NCBI GenBank assembly: GCA_945859605.1
Contig: OX243811.1
Span: 60,586,116-60,650,115, forward strand
Length of the DNA: 64,000 nucleotides
DNA from: Lumbricus rubellus
Lineage: Eukaryota; Annelida; Clitellata; Crassiclitellata; Lumbricidae
Reading direction: 5' to 3'
Position 1 is the first letter of the stretch. Each line of letters begins with the position of its first letter. The position numbers were made by a program, and so were the translations under genes. Under the pieces are notes generated by a model that saw nothing but the letters and a program-made list of their open reading frames with translations, had not been told where the DNA came from and did no database searches. Shown one piece after another: positions 1-18,800 of this stretch.

Positions 1-15
1 ATTAAATAATTTATT

Positions 16-18
<3 letters not shown>

Positions 19-57
<39 letters not shown>

Positions 58-216
58 TATAATTATAATTTTTTTGCCCCGAGGTATAATACAGGATCCC
101 TCAAGGATGGTAATATTATTATAGATATTATTATTATTATTATTATTATTATTGCTATTATTTTTTTTATGCCCTGAGGTACTTCGTTCCCCCAGGGGCT
201 TATAAAATATTAAAAG
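19..216. repeat. ATT-type microsatellite, interrupted
   Basis: Two runs of TTA/ATT trinucleotides separated by a short unique stretch. Long Asn or Ile open frames here are a product of the repeat and are not genes. Confidence 0.9.
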
Positions 217-349
217 CAATGTGCCTGGAACGGCTAAACCTCATCCATTTCGGGCGTGGGTCTTCTAAAGGAGCCACTAAATGCTACGGCATTGAACCGC
301 TGAATTGAACATTTCTTTGCTATTATTATTATTGTTATTAATATTATTA

Positions 350-435
350 TTATTAGTAGTAGTAGGCTAGTAGTGGTGGTGGTGGTGGTGGTGGTGGTGG
401 TGGTGGTGGTGGTGGTGGTAGTAGTAGTAGTAGTA

Positions 436-519
<84 letters not shown>

Positions 520-536
520 CAGTAGTAATAGTAGTA
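350..536. repeat. Compound (GGT)n(AGT)n microsatellite
   Basis: A run of GGT repeats passes into a long run of AGT repeats. A shorter ACT run follows near 676-722. The apparent Tyr/Thr-rich open frame over it is repeat translation. Confidence 0.9.
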
Positions 537-1094
537 ACCTAGTAGTAGAAGTACTAGTGGTATCATTATCATTATTACTATCATTAGGCCTATTGTTATA
601 AATATTATTTTGTTATTATTATTTTATTATTATCATTATTATCATTAGGGCCTACTATCATTAGTACTACCAATACAACAAGAACTATAACTACTACTTC
701 TGCTACTACTACTACTACTACTCCCCTCTATTGTTGTTCTTCAAATAATAATTACATACATTTCTTTGTTTCAATCTTTTACTGCCTTGGTTGTCACGGA
801 TACATTCAGTAGCGTCAATGCCGTTCAAGAAACATCGCTGTTTTAAGACCTCATTAAAACTCGATCCGCTGTCTGTGAAGGCCTATTGTAACAGTAACAG
901 TACTGTTGTTGTCAGGCGGCTCAGCCTGTATAAGCCTACTATAATTCAAGATAGACGGCGGGTCGTTGCTTGCGTATAGAAAGCCATAGCAGTTCTGTCG
1001 TCAATTAGGCCTACAGGAAACACAGCCCAGGACATCATGGATTGAAATGGCTGAGGAAGCATTTAATCTATACTAGTAGAGCCACTGCAAAATG

Positions 1095-2725
1095 CAGGGC
1101 CGTTTTAAGGAATATTGGTTGGGGCCCTAGGCACAAACACTAATTCTAAACGTAGGCTAACTATGAGTCTCATCTATAGTTCCCTTTCTCTGGGGGGCCG
1201 TGGGGATGGGAAATCAAGGTGTCTGGGGGACGAAGAACGAGGATACTGTAATTACTGTATGCTGGTCTATCGCTGAGACGCGTCGGGAGGGGCAAAGGGA
1301 GGGAATGTGTCCCTCCCCACAGGAAAATTTTGAATTTTACATTGCAATGGCAGCATTTTAAGCTGCCATCTTAACAAAATTTCTCAGCTATTGCAGAGCT
1401 GAACTGAATAGTCTAAGACTTCAATAACTGTTCTTACAATTATAATAATTTCTTAATCAGTTTCCACAATGTAATGGTAGCATTGCAAGCTGCGATCCTA
1501 ACAAAATTACTGTATTTTTTCAGTGCTGACAAAAAGAGTGGTTGAAAATTTCAATTAGTAGGCCTATAATTATTATTACAATAATAATTTATCAAGTTCT
1601 GCAACTATCAGTTCTGCTGCTTCTGGAGTCTGGACCATTAAAGTATAATGTATAACTGCAGACAGGTGTATAGTCCATGCCCGACTTTCTTGCAGTGGAG
1701 TTAGCTTGTTCCCGTTGCTCAAAAAGGTTCTACTTTGCTCAGCAGGACACAGTTATCAGAATAGTTACAAATGTTACACAAACCAAGGAAGAACTACCAA
1801 AATCGGGAAGCCATGTAGTAAACTAATGATGCTCTATCGCAGCGGTTCCCAACCCGTGGCCCGCGGGCCAAAAGTGGCCCGCGAGGCCTCACAAAATGGC
1901 TCGCCAGGCCTCAACAATGGCACTCATCTCTCAAAGAATTAACAAAAATATATGAAAAAATTGACAATTTGGACAGGATAGAACATAATAATCATTTTCT
2001 ATTATAAATTATTTTATTTTGAAGTCTATAAACATCAAACATATTCTACTTTGAATTAATTATAACAATTGTTTTATGCTTTTAGTTAATTATATTTTTG
2101 GCATTGTGGCCCCCTAAATGCCCTAATGTCCTTTTAACTAAGACAAAGTGGCCCTCGTGTCCTCCAACTTAGAAAAAGTGGCCCTACAGTCGAAAAAGGT
2201 TGGGAACCACTGCTCTATCGCTAAGTGGCATAGTTGTCCAAAAAATAGTCTTTGTGCAAATATTAACGGTAAACTATACTCATTGCAATAGTATCATAAT
2301 AGTATATGAGTGGATTTTACCATTATAATCGCATATAATCTAATATCACGGTAGACCTATTACAGCTTGGGAATAACACTAATGTAAACGGCAACTAAAA
2401 ACTATTATTTGATCAAAATAATGTTTGGGTAGTCACTTAATTGCATTCATGCCTTCTATGTGCATGTATGCCACCATTTTGTTACGTTTGTTAATAATAA
2501 TAGTATACTGCTGACACAGCTGGCATAGAAAAATTTGTACTAAAAGTGTAAAATAAATGTTAGTTTAACCACAGTATAAATATAGGCCTACATCAAAGTT
2601 CGTATAACATGTTGCTCATTATTTTGTTATGTGATGTAGTATATTATTTTGGGTCGCCGCGGGCCCCCCTGTTCCGCGGGGCCCTAGGCACGTGCCTCGC
2701 GTGCCTAGGCGTTAAAACGGCTCTG
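1095..2725. mobile_element. hAT-like non-autonomous element, 1631 bp
   Basis: The ends are CAGGGCCGTTTTAA on the left and TTAAAACGGCTCTG on the right. They form a near-perfect terminal inverted repeat and are flanked by a perfect 8 bp duplication GCAAAATG (1087-1094 and 2726-2733), the length typical of hAT elements. No transposase frame is visible. A second hAT-like element (1840-2212) lies inside it, so this one is the older. Confidence 0.85.
1840..2212. mobile_element. hAT-like MITE, 373 bp, nested
   Basis: The ends CAGCGGTTCCCAACC and GGTTGGGAACCACTG are inverted repeats. An exact 8 bp duplication CTCTATCG lies at 1832-1839 and 2213-2220. A copy of the same 373 bp length and, by eye, the same sequence sits at 6774-7146, which implies recent movement. 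Confidence 0.92.
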
Positions 2726-3008
2726 GCAAAATGTCGTTAAAGACGATTACAAGATATAGCCTATGGGGGATGTCTGGCATTAACACACTTTGCTGATCGG
2801 ATTTCTAATGTCAGATTTCTGCTTCTGTTTGACTCTGCCTCACGAATGTGCGATTTCTAGAAGTTTTGATGTTTAAAGTCTTTGTCCTGGTCTTAACACC
2901 GTAGGCATTGGTCTTGAGGTTTCAGGTCGCGAAAAAAGACGGTCTTTATTATGGCAGTTGCGATGAAATTTTTTAAAACATTAGCCTATAGAGTATAGAC
3001 TGACAGAT

Positions 3009-3182
3009 ATTTTTTGAACACCTAAATTATTGACCGAATGGAATTTTTAAACACTTAAATTATAGACCGATGGGATTTTTGAACACTTAAATTATAGACC
3101 GATGGGATTTTTGAATAGCCTAACTTAAATTATTATTGACCGATGGCAATTTTTGAACACTTAAATTTTAGACCGATGTAAT
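3009..3182. repeat. Tandem repeat with a unit of about 43 bp, 4 units
   Basis: Units share the motif GACCGATGG, a T-rich tract and AACACTTAAATTAT. They differ by small substitutions and by one insertion near 3115. The array is not open in any frame I recognise. Confidence 0.8.
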
Positions 3183-3325
3183 CGTCATTACACTTGTAGG
3201 CCTATCTTAATTCTCCGTTGGCATATCCGTCGCACTTTGCACTGTGTTTGAACAACGAATCTATTGATATTACAATCCCATATGTTGTTGGCCTTCCCCG
3301 TTATCCTGTGCTCCTTACATGCACG

Positions 3326-3627
3326 CATGGGCGGAGACCTATGGATGGACCCCCAATGGAGGTGTTGGGGGACGGCCCATGCATTTGTTCCCCCCAATCG
3401 TTAAGCGTCAGGACTATAAAAAAAGTCATCAACTTTTTGGGCGGTGAAAAAATAAAATTTCGTGACTTTTCAAAAAAAGGTCGTCAAAAATTTTGTTCGG
3501 CAAAAGATGGAAACTTTTATGCGACACTCAGCCATTAGTCAGTCCAAAAATGTCGCGTCTTTTCCTCGGCCACTCGTTCGTTCTCTTCCCCCCCCCCCTC
3601 AAGTCTCCGCCCAGGTGTCCGCCCATG
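3326..3627. mobile_element. Probable MITE, about 300 bp
   Basis: The ends CATGGGCGGAGAC and GTGTCCGCCCATG are inverted repeats. The interior carries the AAAAAAGGTCGTCA-type motif seen in other MITEs of this window. I could not find a matching 8 bp duplication, so the limits are tentative. Confidence 0.5.
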
Positions 3628-3639
3628 CAAGTAGCCTAG

Positions 3640-5600
3640 TTAATCGATCGTTTGTCTTTGGTGTTATAACTGAATGTTTTCCGGGCATGGCATCCGACAG
3701 AATAATTTATGAGAATTTAATATCTTTATGACTTCAATTTAATCTCTCGAATGCTCTTGTGGACTCTTTTGCTGTTATAGCTCTAGGAAACAGTAAGAAC
3801 TCTTTTTCTTTTTTACCTAGAATTTTGTCCTGTCACCATCCCTTTAGAAAGTGGTGGTGAGAGTCAGCACCAATTTTGATCTTGCAAAGAAATAAATTTT
3901 AGCATTAATGCATCTGGCTATTATTTTAGCGTAGGCTATAATAGGCTAAGCTTACATAGGCAATTCATGCATAGTTAAAATCGCAATGGCAGCGAAGGTG
4001 ATAGAGGCTTCCACACTGTCCACACTACCTTATAAACAATTCTAGATTTAATATACAATCATGCATGTTCGGTTTCATAATTGGGCGAAGTTATCCATTT
4101 TGTTGTAGATTGGACTTGACGCTACGAAATCGAGTTTCTATAATAGGTAAAATTATCAAATTCATTTTTAAAATGATGTCTAACATGTGCAGCAGCTGTT
4201 GTACTTTCGACATTTAAATTGATGGACAAAATTATATTGGCCTACTAAATTCGTATCTGGGAAGAGATCGATGAAGACGACAGAAGAGAGCAAGGAATGG
4301 AAGAGTGACGAGCAGAGCAGCAGAGGAATTACAGTGACCACTGACCACCATCATTCTGTCCAAAGAAAGTGACGCCCATGGTTCTGCTGAAGCGCTACAA
4401 CTAGATGGTGCGCATGCAATAATAAGATTAACTCAAACTCATCGTCTTAAGACTATACAGCGAAGGATATAGCAGAGGAATGAAAGGCAAGCAAAACTGC
4501 AACAGAAATCCAGTGTTAATGACACCAAGTTAAGAACACGGGGAATCTTCATTGGCCAAGAAACATTTCCTGGGTCGTTCCTGCCAAGCGTTGAAGGGCT
4601 GTTTTAAGGAATTTTTAGAATTGAACAACTCCTTTTATTTTTCATCGTCCATGGTAAATTACTTAAAATCGGAGGACAATGACTTTTTTTACTAGTTTTA
4701 ACCGTACAGAAGTGCTTCTACAACAGCACATTTTGTGCACAACTGCACGCTAAAAAAAGCCCTGAAGCGTAGAGCACCATGAATAAATTGGTTGTAGGCT
4801 ACTCTATTCAGGGGGGTGGGAGAAACATTGACGTAAAAATTTAGATGATAAGCAATTTAATGATTACGGAAAATTTGTCCGTGCACCTTAGAGAATTAGT
4901 GATTAGCCTATAATATTGTTAGGTAGACAACGCTTCACACAGCTGGTCACGGTAATTGTAAGCTACAGCGGTCAATTTATGATATTTCAAAATGTGGCCG
5001 TGGCGACCGCGAGACAATTCAAAAGTGGCCCCAAAAGCGCGAAATCGCGAGGATGGAATTTTCAGTCGCGAGCGCTTTCAAAAGAAGCCCAATACGCGCT
5101 TTTCGCGACGACCTGGCAACCCTGATACAGATTTGCCATCTGGTCCCAAATGGCCGACCGATTTATAGATTTTTCAACATCTCAGCTTCCAATTAACTTA
5201 GAATCGTCATCTTGGTGTCAAAACATACATATTTAGATAACGGTAGAGTTGAGAATGGGTTGAGAATTGGCTGAGAATTTTGTCTAATAAGGTCCTTGAC
5301 GCACGCGTCTCCAGATATATAGGCCTATCCGACTCGGGCAGAGCTGCAGTGCTTTGAAACAACCGGCAAAGAAGCTTCATGACAAAGCACAATGTCTTAA
5401 TATGTTTCACTAATCTGGGTTTTTCAGTCACGACTGTGCTGAAATGCCTGCGTGTAGCAATTTAGAATCGAATGCGGCACGCCCATATTGGGCATAGCAA
5501 GCCCAGCATCGCCTACCGTATTGGTAGACCTATGCCCTTTTCACACCCCTGCAGATTACTGAGTGGATTTTCAATTGTTTGGATAGTGTGGACATGTGAG
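3640..5600. other. Non-coding stretch without a recognisable gene
   Basis: I see no supported exon. A piece near 4590 (ggctgttttaaggaa) resembles the left end of the element at 1095 and may be a decayed relative. The open frames in this stretch are short and show no known domain. Confidence 0.5.
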
Positions 5601-5639
5601 TGAAAATAATTGCTGTAAAACAAATACTGCATGTGAAAT

Positions 5640-6153
5640 TATGCTCTGAAATGTATTTTAGCTTGCTACAAACGACACAGGATATTTCAAAATCAGAAGA
5701 ATCTACACGTTAACGACTGCTGAAACCTACTCCAGCAAATTTGAAATATAAATATGAATTAAACGACAAGTTGACGGCATGCAAAGGAAATTAATACACT
5801 TCAAAATATATATTCTTCCAGTGTTTTCAATCGAGACCTCTATTAGGCCTACCACGACATTAAAATGGTCATTTCACAGTGCTGCTAGCAAGCAAATCAA
5901 CATAAATTTGCAACACTATTAACATAACAATGTAGACCTAACATGGCATCACTGCATAAAATAGTCAAACTATCAAAATAAAGGATATTAAAAAGAGCAA
6001 GATATAGATTCTAATTATAGTCTCTATAACGTATAAACATGCAGAGTTATAATTCAGCTATTAGTGCGTATTTCTCCTAATTGCATGGCGTGCTGACGGT
6101 TGATAAGTGTCTTCGAATAAATCTGTAACTAATCTCTAGCTACAATGCATCTG
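5640..6153 (-). other. 3' flank / probable 3' UTR of gene A1
   Basis: The stretch is collinear with the sequence downstream of A2 (from about 14515) and A3 (from about 44800). Shared marks include the CGACACA block and an ACACGTT block. Conservation below all three type A stop codons suggests it is transcribed 3' sequence or part of the duplicated unit. Confidence 0.5.
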
Positions 6154-11491
<5,338 letters not shown>

Positions 11492-11960
11492 GGCTTCGTT
11501 TTGGCTGAAACGGTAGTTTCTCGCGACACTTTGGATAGCTCTCTCTCTATGTGGAAAAGTCGACTGAAGATGACACCACACAACAACGTTACTCTAGATA
11601 GCTGATGCCAGTTGAATAAGCACCTCTCAACGATTGACTTTTCATTATGTTGGAACACAGTTGACTAGCAACTGCTGTAGGAAATCGATTCGCTAAACTC
11701 ATCAAAGACACTTGTTTTTGCAGTCACAGAAAGAGAGGGTAGCCGTGCGCACTGCGCAGACAGAGCACTGGGACGAGACAAAGACCGGACCATGCTGCAA
11801 AGATACTTGTTTGACACAAATTGCATAGAACAATTGACGTTAATGTGGCTGAGTTGCCAGGCAACCATCCAGTGAAAACCCAAGGGGAATTCAACAAACA
11901 ACAATAGGAAACGTGTTGCTAACACCAGAATCAGTCAAATGAGACTTGGTGCAGATTCCA
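11492..11960 (-). promoter_or_regulatory. Conserved upstream flank of A1
   Basis: Collinear with 23933-24400 above A2 and, more weakly, 49513-49960 above A3. A block rich in GCGCACTGCGCAGACAGAG recurs just upstream of A1 and A2. Probably 5' UTR and promoter. I cannot place a TATA box or initiator with confidence. Confidence 0.4.
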
Positions 11961-12199
11961 TTTACAACAGTTTCCCCTACATCGTGCGGGGCCTTACAGA
12001 TTTTGCTTAACTGTATAAATTATCGACGCCCTGAAGACATGCCCTTGCACGCACATACGCACACACACACACAAACAAACAAACACACAAACATACACTC
12101 ACTCACTCCGTCGCTCGCTCACTCACTCATACACTTACTCGCACTTCCAAACGCATTCGTGCACACGCCAACACACAAACGTAACATAGCCTACATGTA

Positions 12200-12487
12200 A
12201 GTAAAAAGTAAGTAAAGACATCCCAGGGCCGAAGGCCCGATGGTGAGGCGCTCATCTCCTTTTCTAGGCCCTTGAGCCGGAAATGGCCGAAACTCAAGGT
12301 TCTGGACACGGGGCCAGTGATTTTTCAGGACTTGCCGTTTCCTTCCCAGCTTACGCTGGTACCAAATTATACTGCATGGTGACAGAGGTACGTTTGCGTA
12401 AACAACTTGCCCAAGGTCGTTACCCGGATTCGAATCGCAGCCGCCCGCTCCGTGAGCGAGCGCGTTACCGCTCAGCCACCAGGTCGC
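12200..12487 (-). mobile_element. tRNA-derived SINE, reverse orientation
   Basis: Read on the minus strand it starts with a tRNA-like head: box A TGGCTGAGCGG, box B GATTCGAATCC. A tRNA-unrelated body follows and then a TTTACTTAC-type tail. The flanks share ACATGTA, and the empty site is visible near 25120 in the A2 upstream copy. The tRNA head is SINE-derived, not a working tRNA gene. Confidence 0.8.
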
Positions 12488-12504
12488 ACATGTAGTCGAT
12501 AATT

Positions 12505-12960
12505 ATTATTCTACAATGTATGAACCCCTACGTTTTTGAAGTTTTCACATTCAGAATAGTTGAGTATTGACGTGTCATTGATTCCTTCGAGACTCGAGTT
12601 TCGTGCCCTGCGCGCTGAAACCAGATGACTCGGTGACATAAATGGGATGGTACACCGGACAATTACCGTGCCGCAATCGATGTTCAATGTACGGCCGAGT
12701 GAGACTTGATAAAGCACTGTCATTGTCAGCCATGTCTGGTGTGCTTACTATGCATGAATTTGTATCTGGAGACAAAAATAATACTATGGCGCTTTTTGAG
12801 CAACTGACAAAAGCGCTGGTGGATGTCGGCATTATATACTGTAAAAATAATAGGAAGAGCCATTAGTGAATTAAACTTCAATCAATAAATAGACAGCTGG
12901 AAGAATCACTGCTGGTGAACTCTCGACTCTGGCAGGCATTCAGAGCCTAGCCGATGGATT
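12505..12960. other. Duplicated upstream block (copy 1)
   Basis: About 90 percent identical by eye to 25130-25640, with a diverged third copy at 51770-52060. All three lie 1.0-2.3 kb upstream of a type A start. A minus-strand frame starting MADNDSALSSL is shared by two copies but shifts frame between them and is broken in the third, so I do not call a gene. Confidence 0.65.
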
Positions 12961-13734
12961 GACCTCCTGAACCCATAATTTTATAATAAATTGAATTATA
13001 TAAAGTGAGCTGAGTCGAGACAGTAAATTGGATAAGATTACATCGTATCAATGATATCAACGAATAAAATCAGGTGATTTGTCGAATCACGCAACCCGGA
13101 TGTCTCTTCGTTGAACTCTCGTTGTAATTATTAGTGAACAGTTCTTAGGCTAATTTCTAATGCAGTCTGTCCGTGTGGGAAAGCTTAGATCTTCCGAAAA
13201 CGGGCTCACATTACAGTGGCGTCAGAAAAGATCTACATTCACTTGTTGTTGCAGTTATAGATCTGCTGATTAGCTAAAATAATTAGAGTGCATATGATTT
13301 TCTTTTTCGAAAGAAATACAAAACGAATATCGTAATTTTCACCATTATTTAGTTTAGATCGAATGCAAAGGATTCGCCATCCGCCTACAACGTTTCCCCT
13401 CCGACATCCGCTACCAAGGGAGTGGAAGCTTATGAACATAGGCAAAGTGAACAGAGGAAAACATCTGAGTTGGATTGCTTCCCCCTCCCCACACACACCA
13501 ATCTCAGCAAAGCATAATTACTGGTTTCGTCCGCATCCCGTTTAATTGGCGAATCAGTCTTTGAAAGGCAGCAATGTTGGATGAAGTTCAATGCACAATA
13601 TTCGACTCGTGGGGACTTGATAGTCCCGCGCTCTCCTGCGTCGATGCTGGCCGACCGCGCCTTCTCCTGTGTTTGACCTTCATACTGTTCTGTATCTCTC
13701 ATGAAACATCCTCACAGTCACTTAGCTACGCACT

Positions 13735-13980
13735 TGTTCAGAATTACTGTCGGGTTGCTACGTTAAGCGCCTTCGTGACGTTATTGTAAGGCGCTATATA
13801 AATGTTCCTATACATACATACATACTTACATACATACATACATGCATGCATGCATGCATGCATGCATGCATACCTTCATACATACATACATACATACATA
13901 CATACATACATACATACATACATACATACATACATACATAGGCTACATACATACATACATACATACAAACAAACATGCAT
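13735..13980. repeat. Retroelement 3' tail plus (ATAC)n / (ATGC)n microsatellite
   Basis: A tail reading GGCGCTATATAAATG, typical of LINE or SINE 3' ends in this window, leads into a long array of CATA/TGCA tetranucleotides. Confidence 0.75.
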
Positions 13981-14093
13981 GCATGTATGCGTGGAAGCAG
14001 GTTATTAATCGTTGCTAAGATCCTGTCAATGACACAAACACGAATTACTGGCTTAGTTCTGCGGCGTTGGTGGGCAGCGAGCAATAGCCTAAC

Positions 14094-14288
<195 letters not shown>

Positions 14289-14299
14289 TTTTATTTTTG

Positions 14300-15595
14300 C
14301 CATGCATTCGTTGTCATTCTCATATGTCATACCAAATAAAACTGCATCCGTTTTCAATGTTTAAAAAATAATTTATTGAAGAGAAAAAGTTAAACGCGCT
14401 CATTTTCAAAGAAAAACTTATTATTTGATTACGATAGGAACAGAAATTCACAGATCTATTCTACTACTTGATGCAAAGAAAATAATGGCATTTATTTCTA
14501 TGCTTTGAACTTTATTTTACCTTGCTACACACGACACTAAATATTGTCAAATCGGAAGGATCCACGCGTTTACGACTCACGAAACCTAAGCCAGGAAATT
14601 CTAAATATAAATATAAGTTAAACAACAACGGGTGGCATACAACATTATTATTAATACAGTTCGATTTTTAAAATCTTAAGAAGGTTCTGTGACTTCTGTC
14701 GAGACTATAATGGCACTGAAACTCGTTAGACCTCTATTTCACAGCACTGCTAACACGGCAATGAAAAGCAGGCCAACAACAATAACAACATAGACTAACA
14801 TTCTAACAAAGTAACAAGTTACCAATATAATCATAATAAAGTCAAAATATCAAGCCGAAAATATTTAAAGGGAAACTATAATAGTTAATTAAAGAAGTTA
14901 AAGGTTTTAAAAAGCAGCGTTGTAGATGCATGGATCAGCTGTTAGTGTATGCATCTTCATTTGTGAGTAGGCTATCGTTGACGGTTGATAATCCAGAAGC
15001 TTGTAGCAATGTAGGCCTATTTACTATTTAAATCCAGTTCAGCCTATATAAAATTTTCACAAATACCTCAAAGTTTAAAAAAAATTAATATTTAAAATGA
15101 ATTATTTACGACTCACTACCCTAACTGTCCCTGATGTTGATATCTTAATAAGATGTTTGTGACTGACTTTTATTTGCCTCAATAATTTATTTTCCTTAAA
15201 ATGTTACCAAAACTCGAACCTCAATTATCTCGGAATACTCAAAAGCGGCGATAATATGGGCTATCTTAAATTCAAATTAGCTTAAATTATCTTAATTTCA
15301 AATTTCAATTTCACAGTGCTGCTAGCAAACAAATCAACAGAAATTTGCAACACTATTAACATAACAATGTAAGCCTAACATGTCATCACTACATAAATAT
15401 AGACCTAGTCAAAATATCAAAATGAAGTATATTAAAAAAGAGCAAGATATAATTATAACCTCTAAAAAGTGTAAACATGCAGAGTTATAATTCAGCTATT
15501 AGTGCATAATATCTCCTATTGCAATGTGCGCTGACTGACGGCTGACAAGTGTCTTCAAATAAAGCTGTAACTAATGTCTTGCTACAATGCATCTG
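14300..15595 (-). other. 3' flank / probable 3' UTR of gene A2
   Basis: The parts 14300-15030 and 15280-15595 match the 3' flanks of A3 and A1. A minus-strand AATAAA at 14511-14516 has a positional partner below A3 (44795-44800). The stretch 15035-15265 is an inserted repeat also found at 33055-33300. If the AATAAA is used, the 3' UTR is about 1.1 kb. Confidence 0.45.
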
Positions 15596-15882
15596 TTAAT
15601 ATGGTCCATACTCGCAGAATGAGCAGGCAGTGTCTTGTGTTGACCAAGAAACCCAGGTGCAGTTGGTGTCATCATAGATGGCAATGTTGACCTCTGGACT
15701 AAAGAAACTTGTGCAGGTTGGTTCTCCATCAGCCCAGTTCTGAAACGAGAATGGATATGTTACACCCAATGCCGGTTTCCATAGTTTGGGCGTGCTGCAA
15801 TCAGAAGTGCTCTGTGACTGGCCACATGTCCAGACCATTTTTGCGGACGACGATGAACCAACGCATACCGAGGCAGCGCTCT
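15596..15882 (-). CDS. A2 exon 5: second half of the C-type lectin-like domain
   Basis: The acceptor is tgtttcag and the stop is TAA at 15596-15598. It differs from A1 by few residues: WADGEPTC for WAAGEPTC, one residue fewer in the loop after EPT, and CTWVSW for CTWASS. It ends in CSFCEYGPY. The plus-strand open frame at 15709-16011 is its shadow. Confidence 0.9.
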
Positions 15883-18800
15883 CTGAAACATTCAAAACTC
15901 AAAAGGCTGTCAATGCAAGACAATTCCAATGAAACCATACATTTTCTTCTACATTGTCGAATGTTTATGCAGTCATCGTTAACGTCTTTAAAGACGCTCA
16001 TTGTCTCTTAGAATACTGCAATGATACAATCATTGTATTAGGCCTGCTACAATTAGTTATGATACGTAGAGTTCATATCTTCATAGGCCTCCGCGCACTG
16101 CGCTCTGCTGTCCATGGTGTCTTAATGGTTTCTTCACTTGATCTACAACAATGCAGAGGCGTTCGTTATCTGTGGTTGGTCCAACAACCTGAAATAGACT
16201 TTAATTGACTATGCGACCCCCCAAGTTGTTCTCAATTTCACAAACTGTTGAAGACTGTTTTTCCCCGCTTGACCTCGGCCGGGAGCGCCTCTGAGTAGGT
16301 ACCTTGAAGGAACGCTATAAAAATTTTGATTGATTGATTGATCTACCTCGAGGCATATTATAAATGGTATTAGATCTATTATTATTTCACATCCGAATTA
16401 CTTCATTCCTGCAGCATGCATTTGGGTAAAAAATTATTGTAAGAGTAGTTTATTTATAACGACTATAATTTTTTATATCTAGTGTTATTTCTGCATGTAG
16501 TATAGTGCTGTTGACAACTGTGCTGTTGATAAATGGCCGTGATTAAAGTGGTGATATTAGCAGTTGAGAAAGAGCAGGAGGACAAACATTGCACCATTTA
16601 GGAAGTGTATGTAGCCTACGATGATCTATTCAGCAGGATCTCAAAGAGGTTGCGAGTTCGAACTTGATTAGGCGATTCCGTTTAGTGATCCTTCGAAGAT
16701 TGTATCCCCCCCCCACACAAAGGCAACACATAAAATATCTAAAAGTCATACAATGCATTTGGCCTCGCGTCCAGCACCTTCGCATTCCTTTACAAACAAC
16801 CTAAATGCAGAGATGAAAGTGGTTTGTAAAAGTTGCCGGGTCTGACTTTGGTAGACGAGCCTACGTCTTTGTGCCAAAAAATTCTGACGACCTCTATCTA
16901 TCATTTGCCCAAAATGTGTCAAATTCCAACAGTTTTTACCTATTTTGGTCCAAAATTGCTCAACACGCGACCCGGCTGAGACCTGGCACCAGCATGTCAC
17001 GAAAATCAATGGAGGGTCGCAGACCCTGACAGACCCGGCTCACTTGCAGCCCTGCAAAGATGGTAATGACGAGTTGCCCCCTTGAAGTTGGCACGACAAA
17101 CGGATGCAGAGAGAAATAAAATACATGTATCATGGCATCATGTCGATTGCCGCTATGATCACTAAGACTTACATGTACAACAGAGCATCTGCTTGAATTT
17201 TCTAATGATGAAATACACTAACGCAGGGGTGTCAAAGAGCTGGCCCGCGGGCCATTTCTGGCCCGCCGACGATTTTTTTCTGGCCCGCGGAGCCTTCCCT
17301 AAAGATTAAAAAATTATTTAAAATGTTGTCAAAATTTAATAAAAAGCGAAAAGTGGACATTGAATCAAGATGTTTTCGCAATATTTGTACTTTTCTGCGA
17401 ATTGGCTGACCAAGCTCGGAGCTCCCTCTAAGATCACTACCCAATTTTGCTCACGAGCTTCGACACCATGGCCCGCCACTTGATTGAAAATGTTCACACT
17501 GGCCCGCCACTTGTTAGAAGATGTTCAAACTGGCCCGCCACTGAAAAAGGTTTGACACCCCTGCACTAACGGTTAAAGTATCCCTTCAAGTAGGAGGTGA
17601 TGGCGAACTGTTCCACGTTGCTTGTGATCATGATGGAATAAGCACCGCCATACGCCTGTTGGCATGCTTGTTGAGCTCCGCTCCAGTTGACTGACGAGAG
17701 AATCACCTTGTAGCAACTGCTGGCTTTCGAAACGTAATCAAATCCACTGGGACAAACTGTGATTAATCGCAAAACACACGATTCAATTTTATATAAGGAC
17801 TAGCTGAACCCGGCCACGCGTTGCTGTGGCAGAAAAGACCGTCTCCCCTTTTTTTGGGCCGCAATCGAATGTGTTGAAATGCGCTACATAAACGGAACAC
17901 ACTTATCGACGGGCGTATGTGTTGAAAACGGTAGAATTTGAAAATTTGCTTTTTTAGGCCGCAATCGAATGTGTTGAAATGCGCTACATCAACGGAACAC
18001 ACTTATCAACGGGCGTATGTGTTGAAAACGGTAGACTTTGCAAAGTTGCTTTTTTGTTTAAAAGATTGCGCTTTTCCCCAAAAATCATTCTGCAAACCCG
18101 GCCGTGTTGGAACTAAACGTTTTGGTGAAGTTTCGAAAGCAATCAATGAAGAAAGTTCGGAGATCTTTGAAGTCGTGCCAAACGCGGTTAGATTTTTATT
18201 TATATAGATTAGATATACCGCAGTCCAAAGTTTGTCTTCGCAAGGATACTAAAGGTAAGAGCGCCACACTGTATATATCTTATTTTAATACCTTTTGCAG
18301 TCATCCGAAAACGACCCTAAATAAATTCCTGGAACGTTGTTAAATTCAATACACACAATTGTAACGATGGTCACCAGCGGCCGGCCTAATATAATTTCGC
18401 TTAATTTTGGAACGCGCTCGAAAATAACTATTAATAGTCTAAGTTCGTTTACGTAAGGGCTAATAATAGCTCGGGATGGGCGTAGTATGCATTTTCGCGG
18501 CGGTGTGATGCACTCTTGACCAATCAGAAGGCTTCCCTCCTGTCACGTGGGTGTTTCGGCGTCATTTCAGTTCAGTTTTCGATGGGCCGTTGAAGGGAAA
18601 GGAACTATAGAAGGTCTTTGTGACCGAAATTTGTATTTGTGTCGATAAGACTGAAGTTTCGTGTAGGCTGTCGAAGGGAAAAGAACTGCTGAAAGTCTTT
18701 GTGACAAAAATCTGTCTTTGTGGCATAAAATTCAAGTTTTACGGTTTTGCAACAATAATTTATAAGGAAGGGATTGATCCGCTCTGCGTGTCTAATGTGG

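Noticed and set aside
234..584. Tyr/Thr-rich frame of 116 codons
   Set aside because: It is a GGT/AGT microsatellite.
3326..3627. Counting this as a sixteenth hAT-like element
   Set aside because: The inverted ends are good, but the flanking 8 bp (CATGCACG and CAAGTAGC) do not match, so I kept it as a tentative MITE only.
11492..11581. Upstream in-frame ATG extending A1 exon 1 by 30 codons
   Set aside because: The extension is charged, precedes the signal peptide and is not shared as the start in A2 or A3.
12425..12487. tRNA-like sequence with good A and B boxes
   Set aside because: It continues into a SINE body and has a tail and target duplication; it is not an independent tRNA gene.
12575..12832. 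Minus-strand frame sharing MADNDSALSSLTRPYIEHRL with 25139-25408
   Set aside because: Indels shift the frame between the two copies and the third copy (near 51970) has a stop early on, so coding is unlikely.
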